Below, piece by piece: positions 1 to 8,335 of a DNA stretch of 36,295 nucleotides. The stretch spans positions 1-36,295 of the forward strand of contig NZ_JAQSDK010000035.1 of NCBI RefSeq assembly GCF_029945885.1, written 5' to 3'. Numbering within the stretch: the first letter of the stretch is position 1; each line of letters opens with the position of its first letter. A program made the translations under genes and the position numbers. Source of the DNA: Brevundimonas sp. (GTDB taxonomy: Bacteria > Pseudomonadota > Alphaproteobacteria > Caulobacterales > Caulobacteraceae). The notes beneath the pieces were generated by a model. It worked only from the letters and a program-made list of their open reading frames with translations, ran no database searches and was not told the DNA's origin.

Positions 1-161
1 GGCGCGGTTGGAGGTGGGGCGGGAAGTTTGGGTGGGGAAACGGTCAGGGGGTTGATGGGGTTGGGGTTTGGGGAGCGCCGATAGGGGAATTGTTGCGATT
101 CATCTGGCGTTCTCGGGCTGACCCGGCACCAATCTGCATTGCATGGATCCCGGCCTTTGAT

Positions 162-289
162 TTCCGTTCATCCCCGCGAAGGCGGGGACCCTGTGCTTTC
201 GCAAGGCACCGGCGGGCCTGTGAGCGTGATCCCGGTCGCACCGGATGAGCCCAAAACCTGGGTCCCCGCCTTCGCGGGGATGAACGGAA
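162..289. repeat. 30-bp perfect inverted repeat with nested hairpins
   Basis: The arms 162-191 and 260-289 are exact reverse complements, separated by 68 bases. Each arm also contains its own small hairpin, CCCCGC-GAAG-GCGGGG (172-187 in the left arm). Such 'CCCCGCGAAGGCGGGG' cores are common dispersed intergenic repeats in alphaproteobacterial genomes (family knowledge, not checked here). There is no transposase or target-site duplication, so it looks like a REP/MITE-like dispersed element rather than an insertion sequence. Confidence 0.75.
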
Positions 290-430
290 TTTGTGGGAAC
301 CTCTCCGGGCCGTGCCTGAACAGATCGCGCGACCGCGCCGCCGGGTCCCCCGGTCTGCGCCGCAAGCGGCTTGCCGGAGAATGACGACAGCGGAGAGGAA
401 GCGCCGGTGCGACCGGGGTGACACCGCAAG

Positions 431-466
431 CCCTCTCCCCAACCGATGGCTCCCGCCGGGAGAGGG
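431..466 (-). terminator. Stem downstream of rutD
   Basis: CCCTCTCCC (431-439) pairs perfectly with GGGAGAGGG (458-466) around an 18-base loop. It lies 8 bases beyond the minus-strand stop codon of rutD, the expected place for a terminator. There is no clear T-tract, and this sequence type also occurs as a dispersed repeat, so termination is an inference. Confidence 0.45.
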
Positions 467-474
467 GTTATGCG

Positions 475-1275
475 TCAGTCCCCGCCCGTCAGAAACGCGA
501 CCAGGGTGGCGTTGAAGGCGTCGGCGGCGAGTTGGGGGAAGGCGTGGCCGCCCCAGGGGGCGAGGTCGAGGGTGGCGTTGGGCAGGGCGGTGGCCAGCCA
601 GCGGGAACAGCGGGGCGGGACCAGCAGGTCGTCGGCGGCGGCGCAGACGAGGACGGGCAGGTCGATCTCGTCGAGTCGGTCGTCGATGTCGAAGCGCAGC
701 AGGGCGTCGAGCCGGGCCAGGATCACTCCGGTGGCCGGCAGGGCGATGATCTGGCGTGCCGCCTCGGCGCGCAGCCGGGCGTCGTTGCGGGAAATCCAGT
801 CCGCCGGATAGTGGAACAGGGGCGCGGCCTCGACCCAGGCGGCTGGTCCGAAGGCCTCCAGCAGCCGGGTCTGGGCTTTGAGGACACGGGTCAGATGCGG
901 ATCGGCATGCGACCAGCCACTGACCACCACCAGCCGCTGCAGCCGTTCGGGACGGTCGAGGGCGAGGGCCAGGGTGGCCATGCCGCCGGCGGCCTGGCCG
1001 ACCAGATGGGCCCGGAGGGTGTCGGTGGCGTCCATGACGGCGAGGATGTCGCGACCCATGGCCTCGACCGAATAGGGGACGGTCAGGGCGGCGTCGCTGC
1101 GGCCGGTGCCACGCTGGTCATAGCGCAGCACGCGGAATCGGGCGGTCAGGGCGGCCATCTGCGGCTCCCAGACCGCGCCGGTGCCGCCCAGACCGGCGGA
1201 CAGGATCACCGTCTCCGCATCGGCGGGGCCGTCATGAATCTCGTAGTGGAGGCCGTCGGTCGTGCCGGTGTGCAA
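475..1275 (-). CDS. rutD: RutD-like pyrimidine-utilisation alpha/beta hydrolase
   Basis: This 266-residue alpha/beta-hydrolase-fold protein is of the RutD type, proposed to speed hydrolysis of 3-aminoacrylate in the Rut pathway of uracil breakdown. The N-terminus HYEIHDG, the AGLGGTG oxyanion region, YDQRGTG (residues 52-58), AWVEAAPLFHYPADW and DDLLVPPRCS all match what I recall of RutD. The nucleophile elbow reads GQAAG (93-97): Ala stands where classical hydrolases have Ser, a feature shared with E. coli RutD (GHALG). The predicted start is TTG at 1275; upstream codons offer no good ATG and I see no strong ribosome site, so the start is uncertain. No other rut gene lies beside it: the left side is non-coding and the right side is an unrelated plus-strand gene. 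Confidence 0.85.
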   Translation of the reverse strand: MHTGTTDGLHYEIHDGPADAETVILSAGLGGTGAVWEPQMAALTARFRVLRYDQRGTGRSDAALTVPYSVEAMGRDILAVMDATDTLRAHLVGQAAGGMATLALALDRPERLQRLVVVSGWSHADPHLTRVLKAQTRLLEAFGPAAWVEAAPLFHYPADWISRNDARLRAEAARQIIALPATGVILARLDALLRFDIDDRLDEIDLPVLVCAAADDLLVPPRCSRWLATALPNATLDLAPWGGHAFPQLAADAFNATLVAFLTGGD

Positions 1276-1480
1276 GGGGGTCAGGGTCCGCGGTTGATCG
1301 CAGCGGCCAATAGCACAGGCGGCGGCGGTGCCAAGCGCTGCCGCCGGGGGACTGGTGCCGCGCCGTTGCCGCCATGGCCGACCAGATCAAGGCCATCCGG
1401 GCGGGTCTGGACCGCCAGGCCGCACCGGGCGACAGTGCCGGGGTCCGGCCCCGCCGGACAGGGGCAGGGAGGCGCAAACC
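1276..1480. other. Gap between divergent rutD and ligD-like gene
   Basis: This 205-base gap should contain both promoters. An open frame entering the downstream gene from 1328 (GTG) is Pro/Gly/Arg-rich and looks like non-coding GC-rich sequence. Another frame from ATG 1374 starts plausibly (ADQIKAIRAGLDRQ) but runs into the polymerase gene out of frame; it could be the remnant of a lost gene. No clear -35/-10 pair was seen. Confidence 0.4.
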
Positions 1481-2398
1481 ATGCCGGCCAGGGACGGAAC
1501 GATCGTTGCGGGGGTGGCGCTCACCCATCCCGGCAGACTGCTGTGGCCGGCCAGTGGTGAGGGGCCGGCGATCACCAAATTGGACCTGGCCCGCTATGTC
1601 GAGGCCGCCGCCCCGCGGATTCTGCCCCATGTCGCCGGGCGGCCGCTGTCGGTGATCCGGGCCCCGGCGGGCCTGGCGGGAAAGATCTTCTTCCAGCGCC
1701 ACGCCCCGGCCCGCGCCGCGGCGGGTCCGGACCGGATTGTGGTCGCAGGGCAGCGGCCGTTTCTCGCCGCCCGCGACGTGCGCGGACTGGTGGCCCTGAT
1801 CCAGTGGGGGGTCGTTGAACTGCATCCGTGGCCCTGCGCCCCGGATCAGCCGGAGGTCCCGGACCAGATCATCTTCGACCTCGACCCCGGCGAGGGGGTG
1901 GGCTTCAGCGCGGTGGTCGCGGCGGCCGGGGCGGTGCGCCGGCGGCTGGAGGCCCTGGGCCTGACCCCGTTCGTGAAGACGACCGGGGGGCGGGGGCTGC
2001 ATGTGGTGGTGCCGATCCGGACCGACGCCCGCCGCCGGGTGGATCGTGACCAGGCCCTGGGGTTTGCCCGGGCGGTCTGCGAGGCCGTGCGCGACGAGGC
2101 CCCCGACCGGCTGACCACGACCGTGGCGAAGGCGGCGCGGGACGGTCGGGTCTTCCTCGACTATCTGCGCAACGGCCGGATGGCCACGGCGGTCGCGCCC
2201 TGGTCGGTGCGGGCCCGGCCGGGCGCGGGTCTGGCCTGTCCCGTGGCATGGGGGGAGCTGGACAGCGGGTTCGACCCGGCGGCGCTGAATTTCCGGACCC
2301 GCGCGGCGGTGCTGGCCCGACCGGATCCCTGGGGGGATTTCCGCCAGGGGGCGACTGGCCTGCGTCCGGTCCTGAAGGCCGTGGGCCTGACCGGCTAG
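1481..2398 (+). CDS. ligD: Stand-alone LigD-type DNA primase/polymerase (PolDom)
   Basis: This 305-residue protein is a complete LigD polymerase domain (archaeo-eukaryotic primase fold), the non-homologous end-joining polymerase that fills gaps and adds nucleotides at double-strand breaks. It has THPGRLLWP at residues 15-23, the metal-binding pair in IFDLDP (Asp133, Asp135), TTGGRGLHVVVP (167-178), the third carboxylate in VFLDYLRN (Asp227) and the closing AVAPWSVRARPGA block. The start at ATG 1481 is chosen because GGGAGG lies about 8 bases upstream and similarity begins there; an upstream GTG (1328) would add 51 low-complexity residues. No ligase or nuclease domain is attached, and no Ku or ATP-dependent ligase gene is adjacent in the window. 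It could work with a ligase and Ku encoded elsewhere. Confidence 0.9.
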   Translation: MPARDGTIVAGVALTHPGRLLWPASGEGPAITKLDLARYVEAAAPRILPHVAGRPLSVIRAPAGLAGKIFFQRHAPARAAAGPDRIVVAGQRPFLAARDVRGLVALIQWGVVELHPWPCAPDQPEVPDQIIFDLDPGEGVGFSAVVAAAGAVRRRLEALGLTPFVKTTGGRGLHVVVPIRTDARRRVDRDQALGFARAVCEAVRDEAPDRLTTTVAKAARDGRVFLDYLRNGRMATAVAPWSVRARPGAGLACPVAWGELDSGFDPAALNFRTRAAVLARPDPWGDFRQGATGLRPVLKAVGLTG

Positions 2399-2645
2399 CG
2401 ATACCGCGCGTCCCGGGTGTCGCCTCTGACCGGTGTGACGGATCGCCGGACGCCCGGTCGCGAAACGCCTGCGACGGGCAGTGCAGCCCGCAACCTCGAC
2501 GGGAAGCCTTTCCCCTGGTCGAGTACCGGTGTTGGATTTGAAAATATATCAAAGACTTATTTCGGGCGGCCCCGGCCGGATCCGGGGTCGGTCGTCGTGC
2601 TGATCGGGGCGCTGTCCCGTGAGGCGAATGGGTGGGCCCACTGTC
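2399..2645. other. Gap with AT-rich patch and hairpins
   Basis: No gene is supported. Between 2532 and 2561 is an AT-rich patch (TTGGATTTGAAAATATATC) that stands out in this 70% GC window and may be a promoter for the decayed autotransporter that follows. A stem (CTCGACGGGAA, 2495-2505, with TTCCC at 2510-2514 and GTCGAG at 2518-2523) and a second one (CCCCGG at 2570-2575 with CCGGGG at 2582-2587) flank it. The first could terminate the ligD-like transcript. Confidence 0.4.
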
Positions 2646-3843
2646 ATGACATCAATCAATTCCCGCGCCGTTGTCGACGCGCGCGCGTCCGTGCGTGCCG
2701 CCCGCCCGACGCCCGCAGCGCTGATCCGCCCGGGGCCTGCTGGGCTCGACCGCCCTGGTCGGGGTCTCGAGCGGTGCGACCTTCGACGTCAACAGCCGGA
2801 CCGAGACGATCGGATCGCTGTTCGGCGCGGGCAATGTGGCGATCGGCTCGGGAAGGCTGACCCTCGGTGGCGCGGACTCGGCCTTCGGCGGCAGCCTGTC
2901 GGGGACCGGGTCCCTGGTCCACACGGGCGGCCTGTTCATCCTGTCGGGTAGTCACAGCCTGCAGACCCTGAGCAACACCGGCGGCGAGCTGCGCTGGCTG
3001 GGCAGCAGCAGCGGGAGCGTCGCGGTCAGCAGCGGCAGTCTGACGGGAGCCGGCACGATCGGTGGGGCCCTGACGGTGTCAGGCGGCGCGACCCTGTCGC
3101 CCGGTCTGGCCGGTCCCTGCGCGGTCGGCACCTTCGCGGTCGGCAGTCTGACCCTGAACGGCGGCACCCTGGCGCTGGACGTGCTTGGCACGGCCGGCGG
3201 CAATCTGATCGACCGTCTGGTCGTCTCGGGCACCGGCAACCAGGGGGCCGTGGGCGAGGCCCTGTCGGGCGGGCAGCTTGAGGCCTCGGAAGACTGGGTC
3301 GGGGTGCTGAACCTGCTGGGTGGGCTGGACGGCCCGCAGCGGCATGCGGCCCTCGACAGCCTGGGGGGCGAGGCCCTGGCCGATGTGTCAGGATCCATGC
3401 TGGCCGCCAATGCCGGCTTCGTCGGGGCGCTTCGTGGCCAGGGTTCCACCGGTGGCTCCAACCAGGGGCCGCTCAATTTCGCCAGCGCCTTCAGCTTCGT
3501 CGGCGGCCGCGACGGGACCTCGGCCATGGTCACCGGCGTTCTGGATGCCTTTGATCCCGCCGCCGTGACCGGCCAGGGACGCGGGGGCTGGATTTCGGTC
3601 TATGCCAGTGACGTCGATCTGGACGGCAAGGCCGGCCAGTCCGGGGTGCGGGCCCGGATGAACGGCTTCATCGGCGGCTTTGCCATCGAGGGGGCCGAGA
3701 CCCCGCCGCTGGCCGGGGTCGCCGAACTGGGACTCGCATATGAGCCCCGGGAGGGTCTGACCCTGTCGGCCGGTTATCGTGGCGTGTTCAGCAACCGCCT
3801 GCGCGACAACCAGCTCGGGGCCCGGATGAGCATCGAATGGTAG
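2646..3843 (+). pseudogene. Decayed autotransporter (type V secretion) remnant
   Basis: The readable frame gives Gly/Ser/Thr-rich beta-helix repeats (SGSLTGAGTIGGALTVSGG; GSLTLNGGTLALDVLG) followed by pieces of an autotransporter beta-barrel: the linker-like stretch GQGRGGWISVYASDVDLDG, then a jump to the last strands LAGVAELGLAYEPREGLTLSAGYRGVF and the C-terminus ARMSIEW. A full barrel needs roughly 260-300 residues; only about 90 remain, so the middle is missing. The in-frame start offered at ATG 2836 lies inside a repeat (SLFGAGNVAIGSGRLTLGG). The same frame runs back through LLGSTALVGVSSGATFDVN to a stop at 2722, while a plausible N-terminus (MTSINSRAVVDAR, ATG 2646) sits in another frame, which suggests a frameshift near 2722-2740. 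An outer-membrane export function is therefore unlikely to survive. Confidence 0.7.
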
Positions 3844-3846
3844 GCT

Positions 3847-3885
3847 GACCGGTCCCCCGTGCCGGAGGGCGGCGGGGGACCGGTC
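3847..3885. terminator. Bidirectional hairpin between convergent genes
   Basis: GACCGGTCCCCC (3847-3858) and GGGGGACCGGTC (3874-3885) form a perfect 12-bp stem with a 15-base loop. It fills the space between the autotransporter remnant (plus) and the end of the HlyD gene (minus), whose stop codon it touches. There is no T-tract on either side; the position and stem strength support a shared terminator. Confidence 0.65.
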
Positions 3886-5081
3886 TAGTCGGCCGGTCCG
3901 GTGCCGGACGCACCGCGAACGCGGCTGCCGTCCCGGATGGCGTCGCCCGGAAAGAGGATGACCCGCTCACCGGCGGTGAGGCCCTCGAGCAAGGTTCGGA
4001 AGCGATCGTCGCCGGTGCCGATGCGGATCGGTGTCAGGCGGGCGCGGCCGTCGATGATGCGGAACACGGCCCAGCCGGTGCTGTTGCGCACCAGGGCGTC
4101 GGTCGGGACACGCAGGGCGTTCGGGGTTTCGCTGACCACGACGCGCACATCCAGGCGGAATCCGTGCCCCAGCGGCGGGGCCGCTTCCGGATCGGACAGG
4201 TGCAGGATCACATTGACGCGCTGTTCCTCGATCCCAAGCGCCGAGATCCTGGTATGGGCAAAGGGCTCGATGATCGAGACCCGCGCCGGCAACACCGTCT
4301 CGCCGCCCCAGCCTTCGAGAAAGGCCGTTGCCCCCGTGGGGATCAGCATGGCGTCCTGGGACAGGAATTCGGCGACGACTTCCAGGTTGGCCGGGTCGCC
4401 GAGCTCGAGCAGGGGTGTGCCGATCAGGACGACACCCTGGCTTGGCCGCAGCAGTTGCAGCACCCGTCCGGAAGCCGGGCTCCGCACCGGTGTCGGAATC
4501 CCGGGCTGGGTAGCGCCCCCGCCTGCGGCGATGCGCGCCCGTTGCAGTTCGGCTTGGCGCGCTGACACTTCGGCCCGCGCGGCGCGTAGCGCCGCGTTGG
4601 CACCGTCAAGGGCGGCCGGGGCGGCGAAGCCCTGTGCGGCCAGACGGGCGACCCGCGTCCGGTCGCGCTGCGCCAGATCGGCACCGGCCTCGGCCGCGGC
4701 GAGGGCGGAGCGGGCGGCGGTGACGACGGCGGCGGCTTCCTGTGCCAGCCGGGCATCGAGCAGGGCGGGATCGGCCGGCAGGATGGTCGCCACAACCGCG
4801 CCGCGTGAGACGGGATCGCCGGGATGCAGTTCGATCCGCTGCAGGTTGCCGGCGACCGGGGCGGAGATGACGAAGACGTCGTGGATGCGGGTGCGGCCCT
4901 CGTCGATGATCTCGCGGCGCACAGGTCCGTGGTCGATCACGGCGACCTCGACCCGCAGCGGCCGGGGCCAGGCCAGCCAGACCAGGCCAATGACCAGCAC
5001 CAGACCGGTCGCGGTCCACAGCCACCGGGCGAGGGACAGGCGGGGGAGGGAAGGGCGGGGGAGGGAAGGGCGTTTCATCAT
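3885..5081 (-). CDS. HlyD/MacA-family periplasmic adaptor of ABC exporter
   Basis: This 398-residue membrane-fusion protein has a short cytoplasmic N-terminus with a repeated SLPR motif, one membrane anchor (about residues 20-38), and a first lipoyl half beginning at VFVISAPVAGNLQRIELHPGDPVSRG. An Ala/Arg-rich alpha-helical hairpin follows (about 105-190, coiled-coil-like heptads such as AALRAARAEVSARQAELQRARI), then the second lipoyl half (PVRSPASGRVLQLLRPSQGVV) and beta-barrel/membrane-proximal domains. Such adaptors link an inner-membrane transporter to an outer-membrane channel. The ATG at 5079-5081 directly abuts the TAG stop of the permease, so the two are surely cotranscribed. No TolC-like gene is present in the window. 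The exported substrate is unknown. Confidence 0.88.
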   Translation of the reverse strand: MMKRPSLPRPSLPRLSLARWLWTATGLVLVIGLVWLAWPRPLRVEVAVIDHGPVRREIIDEGRTRIHDVFVISAPVAGNLQRIELHPGDPVSRGAVVATILPADPALLDARLAQEAAAVVTAARSALAAAEAGADLAQRDRTRVARLAAQGFAAPAALDGANAALRAARAEVSARQAELQRARIAAGGGATQPGIPTPVRSPASGRVLQLLRPSQGVVLIGTPLLELGDPANLEVVAEFLSQDAMLIPTGATAFLEGWGGETVLPARVSIIEPFAHTRISALGIEEQRVNVILHLSDPEAAPPLGHGFRLDVRVVVSETPNALRVPTDALVRNSTGWAVFRIIDGRARLTPIRIGTGDDRFRTLLEGLTAGERVILFPGDAIRDGSRVRGASGTGPAD

Positions 5082-7457
5082 CTAGTCCCTGGCCTTGAGC
5101 ACGGCGACCATGTCGAGGCGATCGACATCCCGTCTGACAATAAGGGAGGCCACGGCGACGCAGACGAGGGCGAAACCGATGGCAAAGGCGTAGCTGCGAG
5201 GATCAAAGACGAAGGCGAAGCTGTACATGTCCGTCTGGAACAGATGCATCAGCCAGATTCCCAGACCGGTGCCGAGGACGCAACCGAGGGGGACGGCGGC
5301 CAGGGCCAGGACGAACAGCTCGCCGATCAGCACATAGGAGGCCTCGATCCGGGTGAAGCCGAGCACGCGCAGGGTCGCCAGGTCGCGCGCCTGTTCGGCC
5401 ATGGTCACCCGGGCCGCGGAAAAGGCCACGCCGCCGGCCATGACCGCAGCGAAGGCGATGTAGATGTAGTTCATGACGCCCACGCCCTCGTCGAACGCGC
5501 GTCGCATCGAGCGTTCCGCCTGACGCAGGAAGCTGGCCCCGGCCAGGACCGGGGTGTCCTTGAGCCGCTGGTTGAAGGCTTCGTACTGCGCCGTATCGAG
5601 GACGATGTGGGCACCGCTGATGCGGCCCGGCTCGCGGAACAGCCGGCCGAGGGCGTCGAGGTTCATATAGGCGGATGAGCCGACCATCGGATCGACGATG
5701 CCCGAGACCCGGACGCGCACCTTCAGCCGCCGGCCTGCGACCTGTTCGACCTCGATCTCGTCGCCCGGTCTTGCGTCCAGCCTGGCCGCCAGGGCGCGCG
5801 CCAGGACGATGCCGGAGGCCGGGGGCTGAAGGGCGCGGCCGCTGCGGCCGATCAACCGGCTGAGGCGGGCATTGAACGGCAGGCCGAGCAGGGCCTCGCG
5901 CACTTCACGCCGGTTCTTGCGCAGGATCACGTCGTCGGCCCGGAACGGCTCGGCATAGATGACGCCGGGCAGGCGTTCGACGCTGTGCAGGACGCCGATC
6001 TCGCGGGGTGACAGGAAGGACAGGGTCGCGTCCTGACGATTGGCGATGGAGAAATGCACGTCCAGCAACTGGTTCATAACGGCCGGGAAGGCTCCGGATA
6101 CGATCAGCAGGGCGATGGACAGGGCCACGCCCAGCACGGTGGTGGCTGCCCGGCGCGGAAAGCGTTCGATGCGCCTGAGAATGATGCGGCTCTTGGCGTC
6201 GAGCCGGCCGGCGAACCGGGCAATCGGGCCGGCGGATTGAAAGAAGGCCGCCGGCTGCGGCGGCGACAGGGCCTCGGCGGGGGCGAGGCGCAGGGCGCTC
6301 CAGACCGAAAAGACCGCGCCGATGCCGGCGGCGACGAACGACCCGATCCAGGCCCCGGCGAAGGTCAGGGGGCCGGCGGAGAATTCCAGCGCCGGGAAAT
6401 GATAGTACGCCCGATAGATGTCGGCGATCGCCCGACCGAACAGGACGCCGGCGACCGAGCCCAGCGCGGCCCCGATGGCAGCGAAGATCAGGGCGCTCTT
6501 GGCATAGTGCCAGGCGACCGCCCGGTCGCTGTAACCGAAGGCCTTGAGCAGGCCGATGTTCGAGCGTTCGGTGGCGATGACCCGGCCGAGGGCGATATTG
6601 ACCAGGAAGGCCGCGATCACGAGGAAGAAGGCCGGCAGGAAGATGGCCATGGTCGCCAGCTGCTTCAGTTCCTCGGTCAGGAACCGGTCCGACACCATCA
6701 GGTCGCGCCCGTAGGCACCGCCCGATCCGAACGGTCGCAGGACGGTGTTGATGGCGGGGATCACCCGGTCGACGTCGGCTCCAGGCGACAGACGGAAGAC
6801 GGCCTCGTTGAAGGCCCCCTCCGTGTCGAAGGCCCGGGCCAGGGCGGTCCGGCTCATCCAGAGCACGCCGAAGCGTTCCGGCTGCGGGAACAGTTCGCCG
6901 GGGGCGGCCACGAATACGAACTCGGGCGAGTTGGCGATGCCGACGATGACCAGGGTGTGGCGGCGTCCATGGATGGTGGCGTCGACCCGGCTGCCGATGT
7001 CGAGGCCGAGCGCCCGGGCGAAGGCCTCGATGACCACGGCCTCCCCGGCCCGGGCCGGATCCGGCAGTCGGCCGCGCACGAGGGCCAGATCATTGATGCG
7101 CGGGCGGCCCTGCAGCGGCAGGGAGACCAGGCGGGCCGAGGCGGGCTCCTGGATCTGCGGCAGGTCGAGCACGGCCAGACCGGTAACCCGGGTCTCGACC
7201 GCCGCGACGTCGGCCACGCGCGCCAGGTCCGCGACGATCCGGTCCGGAGCCCGCACCACCGGTGCCGCCAGGTCCATCATCCGGTAGGCGGAGTAGTAGT
7301 CCGCGCGGGTCTGCTCCAGCGAGCCGCGCATGCCCACGGCCATCACATAGACCGCCAGGCCGCAGCCCAGAACCAGGGCGACCGCGGCCGCATGGACGCG
7401 CATGGTCCAGACGTCCCGCAGCAGCTTGCGGTCGAGGGGATGCAGGGACAGCCTCAC
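5082..7457 (-). CDS. ABC exporter permease with two FtsX-like domains
   Basis: This 791-residue inner-membrane protein has about eight membrane segments (roughly 21-43, 268-292, 320-343, 366-388, 436-458, 661-683, 708-738, 755-774) in two FtsX/MacB-type halves, each with a large periplasmic domain before the membrane bundle. [15 protein letters not shown] (about 297-310) and [15 protein letters not shown] (about 688-702) are the paired cytoplasmic coupling motifs expected to contact the ATPase. The start is GTG 7457, whose bases overlap the TGA stop of the ATPase gene (GTGA), a sign of translational coupling. With the ATPase upstream and the HlyD adaptor downstream it forms a tripartite exporter resembling MacAB or DevBCA systems; substrates of those include glycolipids, lipopeptides and macrolides, but nothing here identifies one. 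Confidence 0.9.
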   Translation of the reverse strand: MRLSLHPLDRKLLRDVWTMRVHAAAVALVLGCGLAVYVMAVGMRGSLEQTRADYYSAYRMMDLAAPVVRAPDRIVADLARVADVAAVETRVTGLAVLDLPQIQEPASARLVSLPLQGRPRINDLALVRGRLPDPARAGEAVVIEAFARALGLDIGSRVDATIHGRRHTLVIVGIANSPEFVFVAAPGELFPQPERFGVLWMSRTALARAFDTEGAFNEAVFRLSPGADVDRVIPAINTVLRPFGSGGAYGRDLMVSDRFLTEELKQLATMAIFLPAFFLVIAAFLVNIALGRVIATERSNIGLLKAFGYSDRAVAWHYAKSALIFAAIGAALGSVAGVLFGRAIADIYRAYYHFPALEFSAGPLTFAGAWIGSFVAAGIGAVFSVWSALRLAPAEALSPPQPAAFFQSAGPIARFAGRLDAKSRIILRRIERFPRRAATTVLGVALSIALLIVSGAFPAVMNQLLDVHFSIANRQDATLSFLSPREIGVLHSVERLPGVIYAEPFRADDVILRKNRREVREALLGLPFNARLSRLIGRSGRALQPPASGIVLARALAARLDARPGDEIEVEQVAGRRLKVRVRVSGIVDPMVGSSAYMNLDALGRLFREPGRISGAHIVLDTAQYEAFNQRLKDTPVLAGASFLRQAERSMRRAFDEGVGVMNYIYIAFAAVMAGGVAFSAARVTMAEQARDLATLRVLGFTRIEASYVLIGELFVLALAAVPLGCVLGTGLGIWLMHLFQTDMYSFAFVFDPRSYAFAIGFALVCVAVASLIVRRDVDRLDMVAVLKARD

Positions 7458-8203
7458 CAGTTCAGCTCCGATGGCGGAACGCGGGTGGCGTTGGTTTCGA
7501 CGCTGCGCACGCGACCGTCCGTGAAATGAATTACCCGCTGGCCGATCCGGGCGACGTCGGCATTGTGGGTGATGATCATCGTGGTCGAGCCGTAGCGGGC
7601 GTTGATCTCGACCAGCGCTTCCAGCACGCGCACGCCGGTCTTCAGGTCCAGGGCTCCGGTCGGCTCGTCACACAGCAGGACCGCCGGGCGTTTGGCGATG
7701 GCGCGGGCCACGGCGGTGCGCTGCTGCTCGCCGCCGGACAGCTGGGCCGGAAAATGATCCATCCGGTTGCCCAGACCGACGAGGTCGAGCGCCTCCTCGG
7801 CACTGAGCGGGTCGTCGGCGATCTCGCGCACCAGATTGACGTTCTCGCGCGCCGTCAGGCTGGGGATCAGGTTGTAGAACTGGAAGATGAAGCCGACGTT
7901 CTTGCGCCGGTAGTCGGTCAGGGCCCGATCGCTCATCGTTGTCAGGGATGTCCGGTGGAAATCGACGTCGCCCGAGGTGGCGCGGTCCAGACCACCAAGA
8001 ATGTTGAGCAGGGTCGACTTGCCCGAGCCGGACGGTCCCAGCAGAATCACCAGTTCCCCCTCGGGAATGTCGAGGTCGATGTCCCGCAGCGCATGCACCG
8101 CTGTCGGTCCGGTGCCGTAGACCTTGGACAGGCCGCGCGTGCGGAAGGCCGGGACCGGGGCGCGATCGGGGGAGGAGGCGGGCGCGGGAACGGACATGGA
8201 CAC
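7454..8203 (-). CDS. ABC exporter ATPase (LolD/MacB-type)
   Basis: This 249-residue nucleotide-binding subunit has Walker [10 protein letters not shown] (56-64), Q-loop [18 protein letters not shown], signature LSGGEQQR (155-162), Walker [13 protein letters not shown] (175-186) and the H-loop in IITHN. The sequence around [16 protein letters not shown] and GEQQR places it with the LolD/MacB/FtsE class, which powers mechanotransmission-type permeases with FtsX domains, as the next gene encodes. The first 15 residues are Pro/Ala-rich. The chosen start is GTG 8203, with GAAAGG about 7 bases upstream; ATG 8197 is the alternative. Its upstream region is shared with divergent ppsA and contains an FNR/FixK-like box 57 bases away, so low-oxygen control of the exporter is possible but unproven. 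Confidence 0.92.
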   Translation of the reverse strand: MSMSVPAPASSPDRAPVPAFRTRGLSKVYGTGPTAVHALRDIDLDIPEGELVILLGPSGSGKSTLLNILGGLDRATSGDVDFHRTSLTTMSDRALTDYRRKNVGFIFQFYNLIPSLTARENVNLVREIADDPLSAEEALDLVGLGNRMDHFPAQLSGGEQQRTAVARAIAKRPAVLLCDEPTGALDLKTGVRVLEALVEINARYGSTTMIITHNADVARIGQRVIHFTDGRVRSVETNATRVPPSELNW

Positions 8204-8259
8204 GGGCGGCCTTTCGGGGCGGGCGGTGTCAGTTTGCGCCGGGTTTGGCGGGAATTGTA

Positions 8260-8273
8260 TTGATCAGGGTCAA
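8260..8273. promoter_or_regulatory. FNR/FixK-type box upstream of ppsA
   Basis: TTGATCAGGGTCAA fits the FNR/FixK consensus TTGAT-N4-RTCAA. It ends 62 bases before the ppsA start codon. It also lies 57 bases upstream of the divergent ABC ATPase start, so the target could be either or both, but three more boxes in the same island favour ppsA. Confidence 0.7.
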
Positions 8274-8335
8274 GGACGGCGTGACGGACCCGTGCGATCC
8301 GGCCTGTCAGGCTGAAAAGGCGTCGCTGAAACCTC

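Larger units (their letters stand above)
1..474. other. Gene-free left edge with repeats
   Basis: No convincing coding frame was found; the open frames here are short, overlap on both strands and carry no recognisable motif. The stretch holds a perfect 30-bp inverted repeat (162-191 and 260-289) and a terminator-like stem just past the rutD stop. The G-rich first 80 bases are otherwise unremarkable. A gene cut off by the window edge cannot be excluded for the first few dozen bases. Confidence 0.6.

Noticed and set aside
162..289. Insertion sequence ends
   Set aside because: Only 68 bases lie between the inverted repeats, with no transposase and no target duplication.
1328..1480. N-terminal extension of the LigD-like polymerase from GTG 1328
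   Set aside because: The added residues are Pro/Gly/Arg-rich with no conservation, while ATG 1481 has a good ribosome site and begins the family match.
418..1560. 380-residue plus-strand frame over rutD
   Set aside because: It is Gly/Gln-rich and antisense to rutD, which has strong family motifs; it also runs into the start of the polymerase gene.
2484..2530. Cobalamin riboswitch-like box before the autotransporter remnant
   Set aside because: Only short GGGAAGCC-like pieces match; the spacing and the conserved B12 box are missing.
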